Made by a program: the position numbers and the translations under genes. The notes under the pieces are model-generated. The model made no database searches and was not told where the DNA came from. It saw nothing but the letters and a program-made list of their open reading frames with translations. Of a stretch of 64,000 bases of DNA, positions 62,933-64,000 are shown piece after piece. Position 1 is the first letter of the stretch; each line of letters begins with the position of its first letter. The stretch spans positions 10,782,465-10,846,464 of the forward strand of contig JBBMNZ010000003.1 of the NCBI GenBank assembly GCA_037954325.1, given 5' to 3'. The stretch is from Fistularia commersonii. Lineage: Eukaryota > Chordata > Actinopteri > Syngnathiformes > Fistulariidae.

Positions 62933-63740
62933 CAGTGGAACCTTGACTTACAAGTGCATCCATTTTGGAGTTTTCTGAGATCCGAGCTGTTGCTCAGGCG
63001 AGTTTTTTGCTTTGTGATTGGAGCCCAGATCTGAGTTAGGAGCAAGCAGGATGAGCATTTGACACCAGCATGGCCACATATGTCTGTAAACTGGCCTTAA
63101 AGGATAGTGGGATGCACCACCCACAACTAGCTAGCCCAATTGACATCATTGAAAAATATAACTGAGGTGTGCATGTTGTGTACTCATCCATGAAGAGATG
63201 GAGTAGTTGTTGTGAGAAGGCAGGAGACATTTCTGGGGATTTGCCGCCACAGATAGCAGGAACATGAACGGGCAAGGCGTCGGAAGAGTTGTACAAAGCT
63301 GGTCGGAGACTGTTTTATTGGTTTAAAAAGCGAAGCACCTTCACTCCGTCCATAAATGGAGTTCAGATATAAAGGATAGCAAAGTGTGTATGTTACATTT
63401 AGATACACATTGTAGCATTACAAAAGTTTATTTAAGGATAGCACACCAAATGAAAATTCCCCCAACCTCCCGCAGTGTCTTTGTCCCATCTCTAAGGTTA
63501 AAAATGTAATAAAACCACTTAATTTCTTTACCCTCTCTATTTTTTTGGGAGAGAGTTATATGTTATTTGTTATTTTTAAAGTACACTTTTCTTATTTAAA
63601 AGCACACAATGAAACTGGAGTCTGGAATGGATAATTGTTTCATTTCATTTTAATAGCAAATTTAATTTGATGTACAAGCAGACTGAGTTACAAGCTCAGC
63701 CACAGAACCAATTCAACTCCTCTAAGTCAAGGTGTTACTG
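62933..63740. mobile_element. Tigger/pogo-like DNA element, 808 bp, TA duplication
   Basis: The left end CAGTGGAACCTTGACTTACA and the right end, reversed, CAGTAACACCTTGACTTAGA form terminal inverted repeats. TA is duplicated on both sides (62,931-62,932 and 63,741-63,742), as for Tc1/mariner transposons. The interior has no intact transposase; open frames are short. Confidence 0.75.
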
Positions 63741-63992
63741 TATTTGTATTTCAAAGGCAGGTGTTGCAGGTAAACTGAGAACACTGGTAGAGACACTCCT
63801 GATCTTTTGGAGGTTATTGAATGTTCTTTAATGACTGGGGGTTAACGCTTATGCTAACATGCTTCATTGCTAGCAGATAGTATGCAACCAGACATTAACA
63901 GCTCCCCTGCTGTAAACCTGATCACACAGATCATCCTGCTGCTCTCGCTGCTTCACACGTCCTCTCTAACCGGCACTAACCCTCCACTCCAG

Positions 63993-64000
63993 CCTCTCCT
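63993..64000 (+). CDS. mark4: possible start of the next mark4 exon at the window edge
   Basis: The window ends with CCCTCCACTCCAG then CCTCTCCT. Joined to the phase-2 AG of the previous exon it would read Ser-Leu-Ser, which is compatible with a MARK linker exon. Only eight bases are visible, so the call is weak. Confidence 0.25.

Overview
The window is vertebrate nuclear DNA, most probably from a teleost fish. Genes are split into short exons with GT-AG introns. The intervals hold long (TG)n/(CA)n microsatellites, tRNA-derived SINE-like copies, hAT and Tc1/mariner-type MITEs and LINE 3' tails of the kind common in ray-finned fish. The species cannot be fixed from sequence alone. All five genes are on the + strand.

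Region 1 (1-10,605): the 3' part of a beta-IV spectrin gene (sptbn4). Eighteen coding exons give about 1,310 residues: the last spectrin repeats, the beta-IV-specific linker with ERQ(E/T)SSE motifs, and a C-terminal PH domain with a Lys/Glu tail. The gene's 5' half lies outside the window.

Region 2 (about 14,640-28,790): three tandem C2H2 zinc-finger genes, each starting with its own GC-rich 5' region and ATG. Each encodes a short N-terminal helical/coiled-coil module that is not an obvious KRAB, SCAN, BTB or ZAD domain, then an acidic or Pro/Ser-rich linker, then 13-16 good C2H2 fingers plus one degenerate final finger. The N-terminal module occupies one exon in gene 1, two in gene 2 and three in gene 3. 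Genes 2 and 3 share an exact 21-bp element about 150-170 bp upstream of their ATGs. Gene 3 is also unusual because introns interrupt its finger array. This cluster is the best candidate for something not well described.

Region 3 (about 32,500-64,000+): a MARK4-type microtubule-affinity-regulating kinase gene. It has a CpG-rich promoter, a 16-codon first coding exon, a 14-kb first intron, the full kinase domain, a UBA domain and most of the spacer. The C-terminal KA1 domain is beyond the right edge. One intron has a GC rather than GT donor, which the reading frame requires.

The order sptbn4 - zinc-finger cluster - mark4 echoes human 19q13, which carries SPTBN4, MARK4 and many zinc-finger genes. 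The rest is intronic or intergenic DNA rich in repeats. Among these are a 605-bp hAT element with a perfect 8-bp target duplication nested in an older repeat, Tigger/pogo-like elements in the mark4 introns, a long-stem hairpin repeat, several minisatellites and a very long polypyrimidine tract.
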